Shown here one piece after another: positions 29,794 through 39,402 of a DNA stretch of 64,000 nucleotides (position 1 is the first letter of the stretch; each line of letters begins with the position of its first letter). The notes beneath the pieces were generated by a model. The model was not told the DNA's origin. It did no database searches and saw only the letters and a program-made list of their open reading frames with translations. The stretch spans positions 5,766,001 to 5,830,000 of the forward strand of contig CP097466.1 of assembly GCA_041874725.1 (NCBI GenBank). The letters run 5' to 3'. This DNA is from Duganella sp. BuS-21 (GTDB taxonomy: Bacteria > Pseudomonadota > Gammaproteobacteria > Burkholderiales > Burkholderiaceae_D). Made by a program: the position numbers and the translations under genes.

Positions 29794-30846
29794 TTATTCG
29801 GCGCCGCACGCCACCCGATTGCGACCGTTGCGCTTGGCGCGGTATAACGCGGCGTCGGCGTGCTTGAGCAGGCTTTCGGCGTCGTCGATTTCCATATGAT
29901 TGAAGGTGCCCACGCCGATGCTGGCGCTGATCTGGAACTGGCGCTTGCCGGCGTGGTGCAACTGCGCCTCGATCTTCAGCCGCAGGTTCTCGGCCAGCTT
30001 GCAGGCGCCCTCCACCGGCGTGTTGGGCAACAGCACGCACAGCTCTTCGCCGCCGTAGCGGCTCGGCATGTCGATCACGCGCACGTTCTCACGCAGCAGG
30101 CGGCCAACGTTGGCCAGCACCTGGTCGCCGACCACGTGGCCGTGCTCGTCGTTGATGTTCTTGAAGTAGTCGATGTCGATCATCAGCGCCGACAGCGGCG
30201 AGCGGAAACGGCGCGAACGCGCCACTTCAAACTTCAGCCGGTGCAGCAGCGAGCGGCGGTTGTGCAGGCCGGTCAGCTCGTCGGTGGTGGCCAGCAACTC
30301 CAGCTCGTGCACCGTCGACTCCAGCATTTTTTCCTTGGCGCGCAGTTCGATCAGCGCCATCACCTGGCGCGCCAGCCGGGTCAGCATGCTGCGCTGTTCG
30401 GCGTCCAGGCCGCCGGGACGCGTATTCATCACGCACAGGGTGCCGATCGCGTGGCCGTCCGACGACATCAACGCCACGCTGCTGTACATGCGCATATGCG
30501 GCTCATCCACGGTCAGCGCCATGCCGGCCGTGCGCGGGTCTTCGCTCAGGTCGGGAATTTCAGTGGCGGCCTGGCCCAGCACGGCCAGCGAGCAGTAGCT
30601 CTCGCCGCGCGGCAGCTCGCCTAATTGCAAGCCGGTGCAGGATTTGATCCAGACGCGTTCGGCGTCGACCAGCGAAATGAAAGCGTACGGTACGGCGCAC
30701 ACTTTGGCCGCCAGTTCGGTCAGGAAGCTGAAGTCTTCGCAGGCCGGGGTGTCAAGAATGTGATAACGATGCAGCGCGGCCAGCCGGAACTGGTCTGCCA
30801 GCGGACGCGCGGTGATCAGCGGATGGTCGTTTTCTACAGCCAGCAT
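29794..30846 (-). CDS. GAF-GGDEF diguanylate cyclase with GGEEL site
   Basis: This 350-residue soluble protein has an N-terminal GAF domain (about 20-160), coiled link and GGDEF domain. The active-site loop reads GGEEL where GGEEF is usual; the RxxD site (RVID) is present. The GAF start (LDTPACEDFSFLTELAA) is the type found in many sensor cyclases. Activity with Leu in the last position is uncertain. Confidence 0.9.
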   Translation of the reverse strand: MLAVENDHPLITARPLADQFRLAALHRYHILDTPACEDFSFLTELAAKVCAVPYAFISLVDAERVWIKSCTGLQLGELPRGESYCSLAVLGQAATEIPDLSEDPRTAGMALTVDEPHMRMYSSVALMSSDGHAIGTLCVMNTRPGGLDAEQRSMLTRLARQVMALIELRAKEKMLESTVHELELLATTDELTGLHNRRSLLHRLKFEVARSRRFRSPLSALMIDIDYFKNINDEHGHVVGDQVLANVGRLLRENVRVIDMPSRYGGEELCVLLPNTPVEGACKLAENLRLKIEAQLHHAGKRQFQISASIGVGTFNHMEIDDAESLLKHADAALYRAKRNGRNRVACGAE

Positions 30847-30929
30847 GGGCCTCCCCGAGTAATTGACAAGAGTCTTATCTTTTTACCCAAGGAGTTTATA
30901 GCAAAACAAGAGCGCCCGCCCGCGACTTT

Positions 30930-31577
30930 TTATGCCTTGCGGATAATTTCGCGCAAGGCGCGCTCGAACACCTCGGCCGGCTGGCCGCCGGAAATCAGGT
31001 GGCGTTCGTTGATGATCACGGCCGGCACCGAGTTGATGCCGTGGCGCTGGAAGAACTGCTCGGCCTCGCGCACCTCGCTGGCGTATTCGCCCGAATGCAG
31101 CACCTGACGCGCGGCCTCCTTGTCCAGGCCCGCTTCGCCGGCCAGGTAGATCAGCACTTCGTGCGCGCTCGGGTCGAGACCCTGCGTGAAGTAAGCCTTG
31201 AACAGCGCTTCCTTCAGCGCGCGCTGCTTGCCTTCCAGCCCGGCCCAATGCAGCAGGCGATGGGCGTCGAAGGTGTTGTAGATGCGGCCGCGCTTGTCCA
31301 TCGCGAACTCGAAGCCGACTTCGGCGCCGCGCGCGCGGATCATCTCGCGCGCCTGTTGCTGCTGTTCCGGCGTCGAATGGTATTTCTCGCTCAGGTGCTC
31401 ACCGATGTCCTGACCTTCCGGCGCCATGCCGGCGTTCAGCTCGAAGGGCTGGAAGTGGACGCTCACTTCGGCCTCGTCGCCGATGGCGGCCAGCGCCTTG
31501 TCCAGCGATTTCAGGCCGATGGCGCACCACGGGCAGGAAACGTCGGAGACGAAATCGATTTTCAGCGGAGTAGCCAT
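30930..31577 (-). CDS. DsbA-family oxidoreductase (FrnE-like)
   Basis: This 215-residue cytoplasmic thioredoxin-fold protein has VSCPWCAIGLKSL at the start, an all-helical insertion, and SVPAVIINERHLISGGQP near the end with the cis-Pro. FrnE-type members act in thiol-disulphide exchange and in polyketide or oxidative-stress pathways. It has no signal peptide. Its ATG directly follows the PlsY stop codon. Confidence 0.92.
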   Translation of the reverse strand: MATPLKIDFVSDVSCPWCAIGLKSLDKALAAIGDEAEVSVHFQPFELNAGMAPEGQDIGEHLSEKYHSTPEQQQQAREMIRARGAEVGFEFAMDKRGRIYNTFDAHRLLHWAGLEGKQRALKEALFKAYFTQGLDPSAHEVLIYLAGEAGLDKEAARQVLHSGEYASEVREAEQFFQRHGINSVPAVIINERHLISGGQPAEVFERALREIIRKA

Positions 31578-32207
31578 TTATTTGCCTTTCGTTTTGGCCG
31601 CATCCTTGCCCTTGCTGCCGATGCGGCTCTCCTTGCCTGCGATCAGGTTGGAGATATTTTTTGCATGACGGAAAATCAGCAGTGCGCTCATGGCGAACAC
31701 GGCGAACAGCTGCGGTTCCACGCCAAACAACAGTCCATAATAAAACGGCGCGAACAGGGCCGCTATCAGCGCCGCCAGCGACGAGTAGCGGAAGGCGAAC
31801 GCAACCGCCATCCAAGTCACCAAGGTGGCGACGCCCAGCCAAGGATTCAAGCCCAGCAGCACACCGGCCGCCGTCGCCACGCCTTTGCCGCCGACAAAAC
31901 GGAAGAACACCGGCCACAGATGGCCGAGGAAGACGGCGATCGCCACCAGCGCGATAGTGCCGTCGCCGACGTTCAGGCGCTCCTGGAAATGGATCGCCAG
32001 CCACACCGCCAGCCAGCCCTTGAAGGCGTCGCCGAGCAAGGTGACGATGGCCGCAGCTTTGTTGCCACTTCGCAACACATTGGTGGCGCCGGGATTTTTC
32101 GAGCCATAGGTGCGGGGATCGGCCAGGCCGAACAACTTGCTGCTGACAACGGCAAACGAGATCGAGCCGATCAGGTAAGCGGCCACGGTCATCCAAACTG
32201 TATTCAT
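31578..32207 (-). CDS. plsY: Acyl-phosphate:glycerol-3-phosphate acyltransferase
   Basis: This 209-residue inner-membrane enzyme transfers acyl groups from acyl phosphate to glycerol-3-phosphate, first step of phospholipid synthesis. Conserved loops are visible: YLIGSISFA, the acceptor site [28 protein letters not shown] and [14 protein letters not shown] lysine-rich tail is added. It sits between ybaK and the DsbA-like gene. Confidence 0.96.
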   Translation of the reverse strand: MNTVWMTVAAYLIGSISFAVVSSKLFGLADPRTYGSKNPGATNVLRSGNKAAAIVTLLGDAFKGWLAVWLAIHFQERLNVGDGTIALVAIAVFLGHLWPVFFRFVGGKGVATAAGVLLGLNPWLGVATLVTWMAVAFAFRYSSLAALIAALFAPFYYGLLFGVEPQLFAVFAMSALLIFRHAKNISNLIAGKESRIGSKGKDAAKTKGK

Positions 32208-32267
32208 CTTTTCCTCAGGTTCTTGTTATGGCCGAAAAGGCGGTCAAGGACTATACACCGCCGCGCC

Positions 32268-32759
32268 CTACTCGGCCAGAGCGCAGTGTACCGCCTTGAC
32301 GTTGAGCAGCTCGGTGAGCACCTGCGGCTTGATGCCGACCAGGTAGCCACGCCTGCCACCATTGATATAAATCGTTTCCAGCGCAAGGATGCTATCCTCT
32401 ACGTACACGGGCATGGCCTTCTTGGTGCCGAACGGCGAAGTGCCGCCGATCATGTAGCCGCTGTGGCGCGTCGCCACTTCCGGCTTGCACGGTTCGACGG
32501 ACTTGCAGCCGAGGTTGCGGGCCAGGTTTTTGGTAGAGACCTTGCAATCGCCATGCATCAGCACAATGAATGGTTTAGCGGCCTCGTCCTGCATCACCAG
32601 CGTCTTGACCACGTGGTGCTCGTCGACGCCGAGCTCGCGCGAGGACACGCCGGTGCCGCCGTGCTCCTCGTAGTCGTAGGGGTGCTCGGTGAACGCCACC
32701 TTGTGCTTGCGCAGCAACTGGGTAGCCGGGGTTTCGGAGATATGCTCTTTTTTAGCCAT
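32268..32759 (-). CDS. ybaK: YbaK-type Cys-tRNA(Pro) deacylase
   Basis: This 163-residue editing enzyme hydrolyses mis-charged Cys-tRNA(Pro). Conserved features are VVKTLVMQDEA, the catalytic Lys region VSTKNLARNLG, and GYMIGGTSPFGTKKAMPVYV. ATG 32759 gives the family length; the frame runs on upstream but without homology. Its start codon is only 24 bp from that of the divergent exonuclease-family gene. Confidence 0.94.
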   Translation of the reverse strand: MAKKEHISETPATQLLRKHKVAFTEHPYDYEEHGGTGVSSRELGVDEHHVVKTLVMQDEAAKPFIVLMHGDCKVSTKNLARNLGCKSVEPCKPEVATRHSGYMIGGTSPFGTKKAMPVYVEDSILALETIYINGGRRGYLVGIKPQVLTELLNVKAVHCALAE

Positions 32760-32783
32760 GGTGAGATCGGGGAGTTGTCCATT

Positions 32784-33764
32784 ATGCAGCAGGAAATTCG
32801 CTTTGCCACTTTCAACGTTTGCAATCTTTCCCAGCCTGGGGCGAAATTGTACGACAATCTGGCGCCCCTGACCGAGGCCGGCTACCAAGCGAAAGTCGCC
32901 TGGACCGCGCAGCAACTCGACCAACTCGACGCCGACGTCATCGGCCTGCAGGAAATCTTCTCGCTGGCGGCCCTGCGCGACGTGCTGGCCAGGAGCCGCC
33001 GCTACCGAAACGCCACCCTGGCCGGCTTCGAGCCGCCGCCCGATCCCGTCACCGGCGCAGCGCGCCTGACGCCCGAAGTGGCGCTGATCACGCGCCTGCC
33101 GCTGGCCGGCCCGGCGCAAGCCTACATCATGTTCCCGGACGGCGTGGCCCTGCCGGACGGCAGCCGCGATGCCGACCGCTTCGCGCGCGCGCCGCTGCAC
33201 GCGCAAGTGGTGCTGCCGAACGAGAAAATCGTCGACGTCATCGTCATCCACCTCAAATCCAAACGGCCCGACTACATCAATCAGGACAACGCCGACAGCA
33301 ACGATGCGCCCATGTTGCACGCCCAGGCCAATCTGCGCTCGCTGATCCGGCGCGGCACCGAGGCGGTGGCGCTGCGCGCCCTGCTCAGTGCCATGGACCA
33401 GCAGCAGCGCCGGGCGCGCGTGGTGCTGGGCGATTTCAACGACACGGTCGATGCCGTCACCACCACCATCGTCATGGGCGCCGGCGGCGTCTGCGAGCCG
33501 GGCGAGGAACTGCACGGCCAGTTGTTCGACTGCCGCCACCTGCAGTCGGGCCGCGAGCAACGCGGCGACGGCGGCTACACCATCACCCATGAAGGGCGCC
33601 ACGCCACCATCGACCATGTGCTGGTGTCGGAGGAATTCCATCCCGGTTCGCGCCACCAGCTGGGCGAGGTGGTCAACGTCAGCTATCTGAACGGCCATCT
33701 GCAGCCGCAGCAGCCGGACGCCTCCGACCACGGCCAGGTATTGGTGCGCTTGCGCATATTCTGA
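32784..33764 (+). CDS. Endonuclease/exonuclease/phosphatase-family protein
   Basis: This 326-residue metal-dependent phosphodiesterase fold has FATFNVCNLS at the start, the metal Glu in GLQEIF, VIHLKSKRP, GDFNDT and the C-terminal His box ASDHGQV. It has no signal peptide. Substrate (DNA, lipid or phosphoprotein) is not known. Separated by 24 bp from divergent ybaK. Confidence 0.9.
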   Translation: MQQEIRFATFNVCNLSQPGAKLYDNLAPLTEAGYQAKVAWTAQQLDQLDADVIGLQEIFSLAALRDVLARSRRYRNATLAGFEPPPDPVTGAARLTPEVALITRLPLAGPAQAYIMFPDGVALPDGSRDADRFARAPLHAQVVLPNEKIVDVIVIHLKSKRPDYINQDNADSNDAPMLHAQANLRSLIRRGTEAVALRALLSAMDQQQRRARVVLGDFNDTVDAVTTTIVMGAGGVCEPGEELHGQLFDCRHLQSGREQRGDGGYTITHEGRHATIDHVLVSEEFHPGSRHQLGEVVNVSYLNGHLQPQQPDASDHGQVLVRLRIF

Positions 33765-33891
33765 TTTCCCTCTAGTCTCGTTTTTCTGCATTTCAGGCGT
33801 GCTTTTGCACCGCTTATCGCATTTCGCTGGTCGCCGCACTTGTAAATTCCTAAAGTGGCAACATGCGCAATCTCCTGAGTAGAAGAACGAT

Positions 33892-35127
33892 ATGAAACTA
33901 GAAACCTTGCCCCCATACACCCAGCCCACCGTCCGCAAGCCAGGCTGGCGCGCGCCGGCAGCCATCCTGATCGTGATCGCCGTGGCCGGCGGCGGCTGGA
34001 CCGTCCTGCGCGGCAAGCCGGAAGCCGCGCCTGCGGCCCCTGCCAATGCGGCGGCGGCCAAGGAAAAGCAAGACGTCTTCGAATTATCGACCGGCGACAT
34101 CGCCGCCGTCGACGCCCGTTCATTGGCGGTCAGCTTGCCCTTATCCGGCTCGCTGGCGCCCCTGAGTTCCGCCACCATCAAGTCCAAGGTCTCGGGCGTG
34201 GTGGAGGCGACCACACTGCAGGAAGGCATGGCGGTCAGCGCCGGCCAGGTGCTGGCCCGCATCGACCAGGCCGACCTGCGCGCGCGCCTGCAACAGCAGC
34301 AGGCCATGCTCGACGAAGCGCAAGCCAAGTTCGCCATGGCGACCAAGAACGAAGGCAACAGCAAGGCCCTGCTGACGCAAAAATACATTTCGCAGAACGC
34401 CTACGACTCGACCCAGAACACGGTCGACCTGGCGCGCGCCAACGTCAGGTCGGCCGCCGCCATGGTCGAAATCGCCCGCATCGCGCTCAACGACGGCGTG
34501 ATCAAGGCGCCGATCGCCGGCGTCATCAGCAAGCGCCATGTGCAGGCCGGCGAGAAGCTGGCGCCGGACATGCCGGTCTACAGCATCGTCAACCTGTCCG
34601 AACTGACGCTGGAAGCGCAGGTGCCGGCTTCCGAAATCCCGCGCGTGAAGGTCGGGCAGGACGTCAAGTTCCGCGTCGACGGCTACGCCCAGCGCGATTT
34701 CCACGGCAAGGTGGCGCGCATCAATCCGGCCACCGAAGCCGGCTCGCGCGCCATGCTGGTCTACATCGCCGTCAAGAACGACGACAGCGCGCTGCGCGCC
34801 GGCATGTTCGCCAAGGGCAGCATCGTCACCGACCGTTCGGCGGTATCGCCGGTGGTGCCGCTGGCCGCGCTGCGCACCGACAAGGATGGCAAGTCCCTCG
34901 TCTACAAGGTCGAGAAAGGCACGCTGGTGTCGCAGCCGGTCAAGCTGGGCCTGCGCAACGAGGACGAGGGCTACGCCGAAGTGGTGGAAGGCTTGCAGCA
35001 GGGTGCGCACGTGATCGTCTCGCGCCTGGACCGCCTGAAGCCTGGCGCGCTGGTCAAGCTGCCGGGCGCAGCCGCAGCGTCCACGCCATCGGCGCTGGCT
35101 AAATCCGCCGATGCGGCGAAGGGCTGA
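33892..35127 (+). CDS. RND efflux periplasmic adaptor subunit
   Basis: This 411-residue membrane-fusion protein has one N-terminal membrane helix (about 21-38), a barrel-sandwich (GVVEATTLQEGMAVSAGQVL), helical hairpin and beta-barrel domains. It links the pump to an outer-membrane channel. The permease starts 2 bp after its stop. No outer-membrane factor gene is adjacent, so a TolC encoded elsewhere is presumably used. Confidence 0.95.
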   Translation: MKLETLPPYTQPTVRKPGWRAPAAILIVIAVAGGGWTVLRGKPEAAPAAPANAAAAKEKQDVFELSTGDIAAVDARSLAVSLPLSGSLAPLSSATIKSKVSGVVEATTLQEGMAVSAGQVLARIDQADLRARLQQQQAMLDEAQAKFAMATKNEGNSKALLTQKYISQNAYDSTQNTVDLARANVRSAAAMVEIARIALNDGVIKAPIAGVISKRHVQAGEKLAPDMPVYSIVNLSELTLEAQVPASEIPRVKVGQDVKFRVDGYAQRDFHGKVARINPATEAGSRAMLVYIAVKNDDSALRAGMFAKGSIVTDRSAVSPVVPLAALRTDKDGKSLVYKVEKGTLVSQPVKLGLRNEDEGYAEVVEGLQQGAHVIVSRLDRLKPGALVKLPGAAAASTPSALAKSADAAKG

Positions 35128-35129
35128 TT

Positions 35130-38100
35130 ATGTGGATGACTAAAGTCAGTATCCAGAACCCGGTGTTCGCCACCATGGTGATGGTGGCGCTGATGGTGCT
35201 GGGCCTGTTCTCGTATCGCGGCCTGGGGCTGGAAGCCATGCCCAACGTCGAGATTCCCGGCGCCGCCATCGAGGTGCAGTATCCGGGCGCCTCGCCGGAA
35301 GCGGTGGAAAACGACATCACGCGCCCGATCGAAGAAGCGGTCAACACCGTCAGCGGCATCAAGACCTTGCGCTCCAACTCGTGGGAAGGCCGGGGCGGCG
35401 TCTACATCGACTTCGAACTGTCGGCCGATATGGACCGCGCCATGCAGGACTTGCGCGACAAGGTGGCGCAGGTGCGCCCACGCTTCCCGCGCGAAGCCAA
35501 GGACCCGTTCATCATCCGCTTCGAAGGTGAGAACGCGCGCCCGATCGCGCAGATCGGCCTGTCCGCCACCGAGCACTCGCTGCGCGACCTCTCGACCATG
35601 GCCGACCAGGTCATCGCCAAGCGCTTCCAGGGCGTGGCCGGCGTCGGCCAGGTGCGCATCAACGGCATGGCCGCGCGCCAGATCCTGATCCAGCTGCGCC
35701 CCAACGACCTGACCGCGCAGGCGGTCGGCGTGGACGAAGTGCTGAACGCGATCCAGAACACCAACACCAACCTGCCGGCCGGCTTCATCAGCTACGGCGC
35801 CAGCGAGCGCCTGGTGCGGGTCGAAGGCAAGATGAAGGATCCGCGCGACTTCAACAAGATCATCGTCGCGCGCCGCGCCAACGGCCCGGTCTACCTGGAA
35901 CAGGTGGCCACGGTGGAGGACGGCGCGCAGGAAGAACTGTCGATCTCGCGCATCAACGGCGTGCGCTCGGTCACGCTGGACATCACCAAGGTGCAGGACG
36001 CCAACGTGGTGGAAGTGGGCCGCCGCATCCAGCAGGTTGCGGAAGACCTCAAGAAAACGCTGCCGGCCGACATCAAGGTCGAAGTGCTGAACGACGAATC
36101 GACCAAGGTTCAGGCCCAGCTCGACAACGTCAAGAAGACCATCATCGAAGGCGCGGTACTGACCATGGTGATCGTGTTCTTCTTCCTGCATTCGTGGCGC
36201 TCGACCATCATCACCGGCCTGACCTTGCCGATCTCGGTGCTGGCCAGCTTCATCGCCATGAAGGCCTTCGGCTTCACGCTCAACTTCCTCACTTTGATGG
36301 CCTTGTCCTTATGCATCGGCCTGCTGATCGACGACGCCATCGTGGTGCGCGAGAACATCGTGCGCCACCTCGGCATGGGCAAGAACCACCGCAAGGCGGC
36401 CGAAGACGGCACCAACGAAATCGGCCTGGCCGTGATGGCCACCACCTTCGCCATCGTGGCGGTGTTCATTCCGGTGGCCTTCATGGACGGCATCATCGGC
36501 CGCTTCTTCCTGCAGTTCGGCATTACGGTGGCGGTGGCGGTGATGGTGTCGCTGTTCGTCTCCTTCACGCTGGACCCGATGCTGTCGTCGGTGTGGCCGG
36601 ACCCGGTGCAGGACCGCTTCAAGTACCTGCCGTGGCTGGGCCGCCTGATGCACTGGATCGAAGGCGGCATCGAGTGGCTGCACGTGGTCTACGGCAAGGT
36701 GCTGGGACTGGCGCTGCGCTGGAAGAAACTGACGCTGCTGCTGGCCTTCAGCCTGTTCGCCGGCAGCATCCTGCTGGTGCCGAAGATCGGCGGCGAGATG
36801 ATGCCGGAGCAGGACAACGGCTGGGTCAACTTCCTGGTCAAGACCCCGGTCGGCTCCAGCCTCGACTACACCGACAACAAGATCCATCAGGTCGAAGCAG
36901 CGCTCAAGGAGTTTCCGGAAATCGACCGTGTGATTACCGTGGTCGGCACCTGGGACGGCCGCAACACGGCCCAGCTCGACCTCAAGCTGACCGACCGCAA
37001 GCTGCACAAGCGCCGCACCCAGCAGGAGATGGAAGCGGCGATCCGCGCGCGCCTGAACAAGATCGCCGGCATCACGCTGACGGCCGGCCAGAAGCCGATC
37101 TTCATCGCCATCCTCGGCACCGATGAAGGCAAGCTGGACGACGTGGCCCACCGCCTGATGGACAAGATGCGCAAGATCAAGGGCCTGGTCGACCTCGAAT
37201 ACAGCCAGGAAGGCGCCAACCCGTCGACCAACATCAAGATCAACAACGAGCTGGCCAGCGACCTGGGCCTGACCACGCAGCAGATCGGTACCGCACTGCG
37301 GCCGTTCGTGGCCGGCGACACCACCTCGCACTTCCTGGCGGCGGACGGCCAGAACTACGAGGTCAACGTGCAGCTGCCGAAATCGGGCCGGCAGAAGGTG
37401 ACCGACCTGGCCGACCTGTCGCTGGCGTCCAGCAAGCTGGGGCCGGATGGCCGTCCGGTGATGGTGCCGCTGCGCCAGGTGGTGGATTTCGTGCCGGCCT
37501 TCAGCCCGCAGGTGCTCAAGCGCCAGGCGTTGCAGCGCCGCGTGGCGGTGTACGCCAGCACCGAAGGCCGTCCGGGTGGCGACGTCGACAGCGACGTCAA
37601 AAAAGCCATGAAGGAAATCGAGCTGCCGGCCGGCGTGCGCTTCGACGTCGGCGGCAACGCCCAGGAGATGGAGCAATCGATGACCTCGGCCATGATTGCG
37701 CTCGGCATCGCGGTGATCTTCATCTACCTGGTGCTGGCCTCGCAGTTCGGCAGCTTCCTGCAGCCGATCGCGATCATGATGTCGCTGCCGCTGTCGCTGA
37801 TTGGCGTGCTGGTGGCGCTGCTGGTGACCGGCAGCACGCTCAACATCTTCTCGGTGATCGGCTTCATCATGCTGATGGGTCTGGTGACCAAGAACGCCAT
37901 CCTGCTGGTGGACTTCACCAACCACGCGCAGCGCGAAGGCCTGAACCAGCATGACGCCCTGATGAGCGCGGGCCAGGTGCGCCTGCGCCCTATCCTGATG
38001 ACGACGCTGGCGATGGTGTTCGGCATGTTGCCGATGGCGATAGGCATGGGGGATGGCGGCGAAACGCAGGCGCCGATGGGCCGCGCGGTGATCGGCGGCG

Positions 38101-38255
38101 TGTTGACCTCAACCCTGCTGACGCTGGTGGTGGTGCCGGTGGCCTACACCTACCTGGACCGGCTGGGCAAACGCTGCGCGCGCTACTTCAAGCGCCATCA
38201 CGAAGAAGAGCCCGCGCTGCACGAAGTCAAAAAGGAACAGGCCGAAGTGGCCTGA
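35130..38255 (+). CDS. RND efflux permease
   Basis: This 1041-residue inner-membrane pump is an AcrB/MdtF-like proton antiporter with 12 helices and two large periplasmic loops. Signatures: SIQNPVFATMVMVALMVLG at the start, GLLIDDAIVVREN in helix 4 (the proton-relay Asp pair), LVLASQFGSFLQP and FGMLPMAIGMGDGGETQAP in the second half. Substrates cannot be predicted. Confidence 0.96.
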   Translation: MWMTKVSIQNPVFATMVMVALMVLGLFSYRGLGLEAMPNVEIPGAAIEVQYPGASPEAVENDITRPIEEAVNTVSGIKTLRSNSWEGRGGVYIDFELSADMDRAMQDLRDKVAQVRPRFPREAKDPFIIRFEGENARPIAQIGLSATEHSLRDLSTMADQVIAKRFQGVAGVGQVRINGMAARQILIQLRPNDLTAQAVGVDEVLNAIQNTNTNLPAGFISYGASERLVRVEGKMKDPRDFNKIIVARRANGPVYLEQVATVEDGAQEELSISRINGVRSVTLDITKVQDANVVEVGRRIQQVAEDLKKTLPADIKVEVLNDESTKVQAQLDNVKKTIIEGAVLTMVIVFFFLHSWRSTIITGLTLPISVLASFIAMKAFGFTLNFLTLMALSLCIGLLIDDAIVVRENIVRHLGMGKNHRKAAEDGTNEIGLAVMATTFAIVAVFIPVAFMDGIIGRFFLQFGITVAVAVMVSLFVSFTLDPMLSSVWPDPVQDRFKYLPWLGRLMHWIEGGIEWLHVVYGKVLGLALRWKKLTLLLAFSLFAGSILLVPKIGGEMMPEQDNGWVNFLVKTPVGSSLDYTDNKIHQVEAALKEFPEIDRVITVVGTWDGRNTAQLDLKLTDRKLHKRRTQQEMEAAIRARLNKIAGITLTAGQKPIFIAILGTDEGKLDDVAHRLMDKMRKIKGLVDLEYSQEGANPSTNIKINNELASDLGLTTQQIGTALRPFVAGDTTSHFLAADGQNYEVNVQLPKSGRQKVTDLADLSLASSKLGPDGRPVMVPLRQVVDFVPAFSPQVLKRQALQRRVAVYASTEGRPGGDVDSDVKKAMKEIELPAGVRFDVGGNAQEMEQSMTSAMIALGIAVIFIYLVLASQFGSFLQPIAIMMSLPLSLIGVLVALLVTGSTLNIFSVIGFIMLMGLVTKNAILLVDFTNHAQREGLNQHDALMSAGQVRLRPILMTTLAMVFGMLPMAIGMGDGGETQAPMGRAVIGGVLTSTLLTLVVVPVAYTYLDRLGKRCARYFKRHHEEEPALHEVKKEQAEVA

Positions 38256-38260
38256 CCTGC

Positions 38261-38443
38261 TTAACTTTGCTCTTCGTCGGGGGCGAGGCCAGGGGTCTCG
38301 CCTTCGGCGAGATCTTCCTCACCCTCCTCGGCCAGGCCCGGATTGCCTTTCAACTCGGCCTTGCGCCGGTTCTTTTCTTCCTGCTTTTTCTTCTTCTCTA
38401 ACTCGCGCTGCCGCTTTTCGTATGCGAAGTTTGTCTTTGCCAT
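38261..38443 (-). CDS. Lys/Glu-rich microprotein
   Basis: This 60-residue cytoplasmic protein begins MAKTNFAYEKRQRELEKKKK and turns acidic in the second half. Short proteins of this pattern are common in Burkholderiales (recollection, not checked). It lies 56 bp downstream of xerD on the same strand. Function is unknown. Confidence 0.75.
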   Translation of the reverse strand: MAKTNFAYEKRQRELEKKKKQEEKNRRKAELKGNPGLAEEGEEDLAEGETPGLAPDEEQS

Positions 38444-38499
38444 TTGCTGCTCCTTCTAAAAGCGTTGCCTTGCGTAGCCTCCATTATGACCGAAGTTGC

Positions 38500-39402
38500 T
38501 CAACCACGAGGATGATGTTGCGCATGCAAGTGCTTCAAGCGCTCGCGCGCGACGTGGGTATAGATCTGCGTGGTTGAAATATCGGAATGCCCCAATAGCA
38601 ATTGCACAACACGCAGGTCGGCGCCGTGGTTCAGCAAATGGGTGGCAAACGCATGCCGCATGGTGTGCGGCGACAGCGGCGCCGTGATGCCGGCCTTCAG
38701 GGCATGCTTTTTAATCAAGACCCAGAACATTTGCCGCGTCATCGCCCCGCCGCGTCCGGTGACGAACAGCGCGTCATCCTGCTGGCCGTTGAGGATGACG
38801 CCGCGCGCCTCCTTCAGATAGCGCTCGATCCATACCCGCGCCTGCTGGCCGAAGGGCACCAGGCGCGTTTTCGCGCCCTTGCCGGTGACGCGCAGCACGC
38901 CGTCGTTCAGGCTCAGCTCCAGCAGCTTGAGGTCGACCAGCTCGGACACCCGCAGCCCGCTCGCATACATCAGCTCCAGCATGGTCCGCTCGCGCAGGCC
39001 CAGCGGCGTGTTGATGTCGGGCGCGGCCAGCAGGGCCTCGACCTGGGCCTCGCTCAGCGTATGCACAAAACGCTGCGGCTGCTTGGCCGAGGCCATCTTC
39101 AGGCTGGGGTCGGCATTGATGCGGCGCTGCCGCAGCAGCATCTGGTAGAAGCGCTTGATCACCGACAAACGCCGGTTGGACGATGTCGCCTTGCCCTGCT
39201 CGTGGCGCGCGGCGATATAGCTTTCGATATCATGCGCCTGCACCGCCAGCAGGCCGTCGACGCACGTGCGCTTCTTCTCCAGCCAGCTGGCGAACAGGCG
39301 CATATCGCGCCGGTAGGCCTCCAGCGTGTTCTTGGACAGCCCGTCCTCCAGCCACAGGCTGTCGCAGAACTCGTCGATCAGAGCAAGGTTGTTTGCTGCC
39401 AT
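38500..39402 (-). CDS. xerD: Site-specific tyrosine recombinase XerD
   Basis: This 300-residue recombinase with XerC resolves chromosome dimers at dif. The SAM-like N-terminal core-binding domain is followed by the catalytic domain with all residues: Arg in LMYASGLRVSEL, Lys in TGKGAKTR, HTMRHAFATH, and LLGHSDISTTQIYTH with the tyrosine. Length is normal. Its start overlaps the alkyltransferase gene by 25 bp, so they are co-transcribed. Confidence 0.95.
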   Translation of the reverse strand: MAANNLALIDEFCDSLWLEDGLSKNTLEAYRRDMRLFASWLEKKRTCVDGLLAVQAHDIESYIAARHEQGKATSSNRRLSVIKRFYQMLLRQRRINADPSLKMASAKQPQRFVHTLSEAQVEALLAAPDINTPLGLRERTMLELMYASGLRVSELVDLKLLELSLNDGVLRVTGKGAKTRLVPFGQQARVWIERYLKEARGVILNGQQDDALFVTGRGGAMTRQMFWVLIKKHALKAGITAPLSPHTMRHAFATHLLNHGADLRVVQLLLGHSDISTTQIYTHVARERLKHLHAQHHPRG

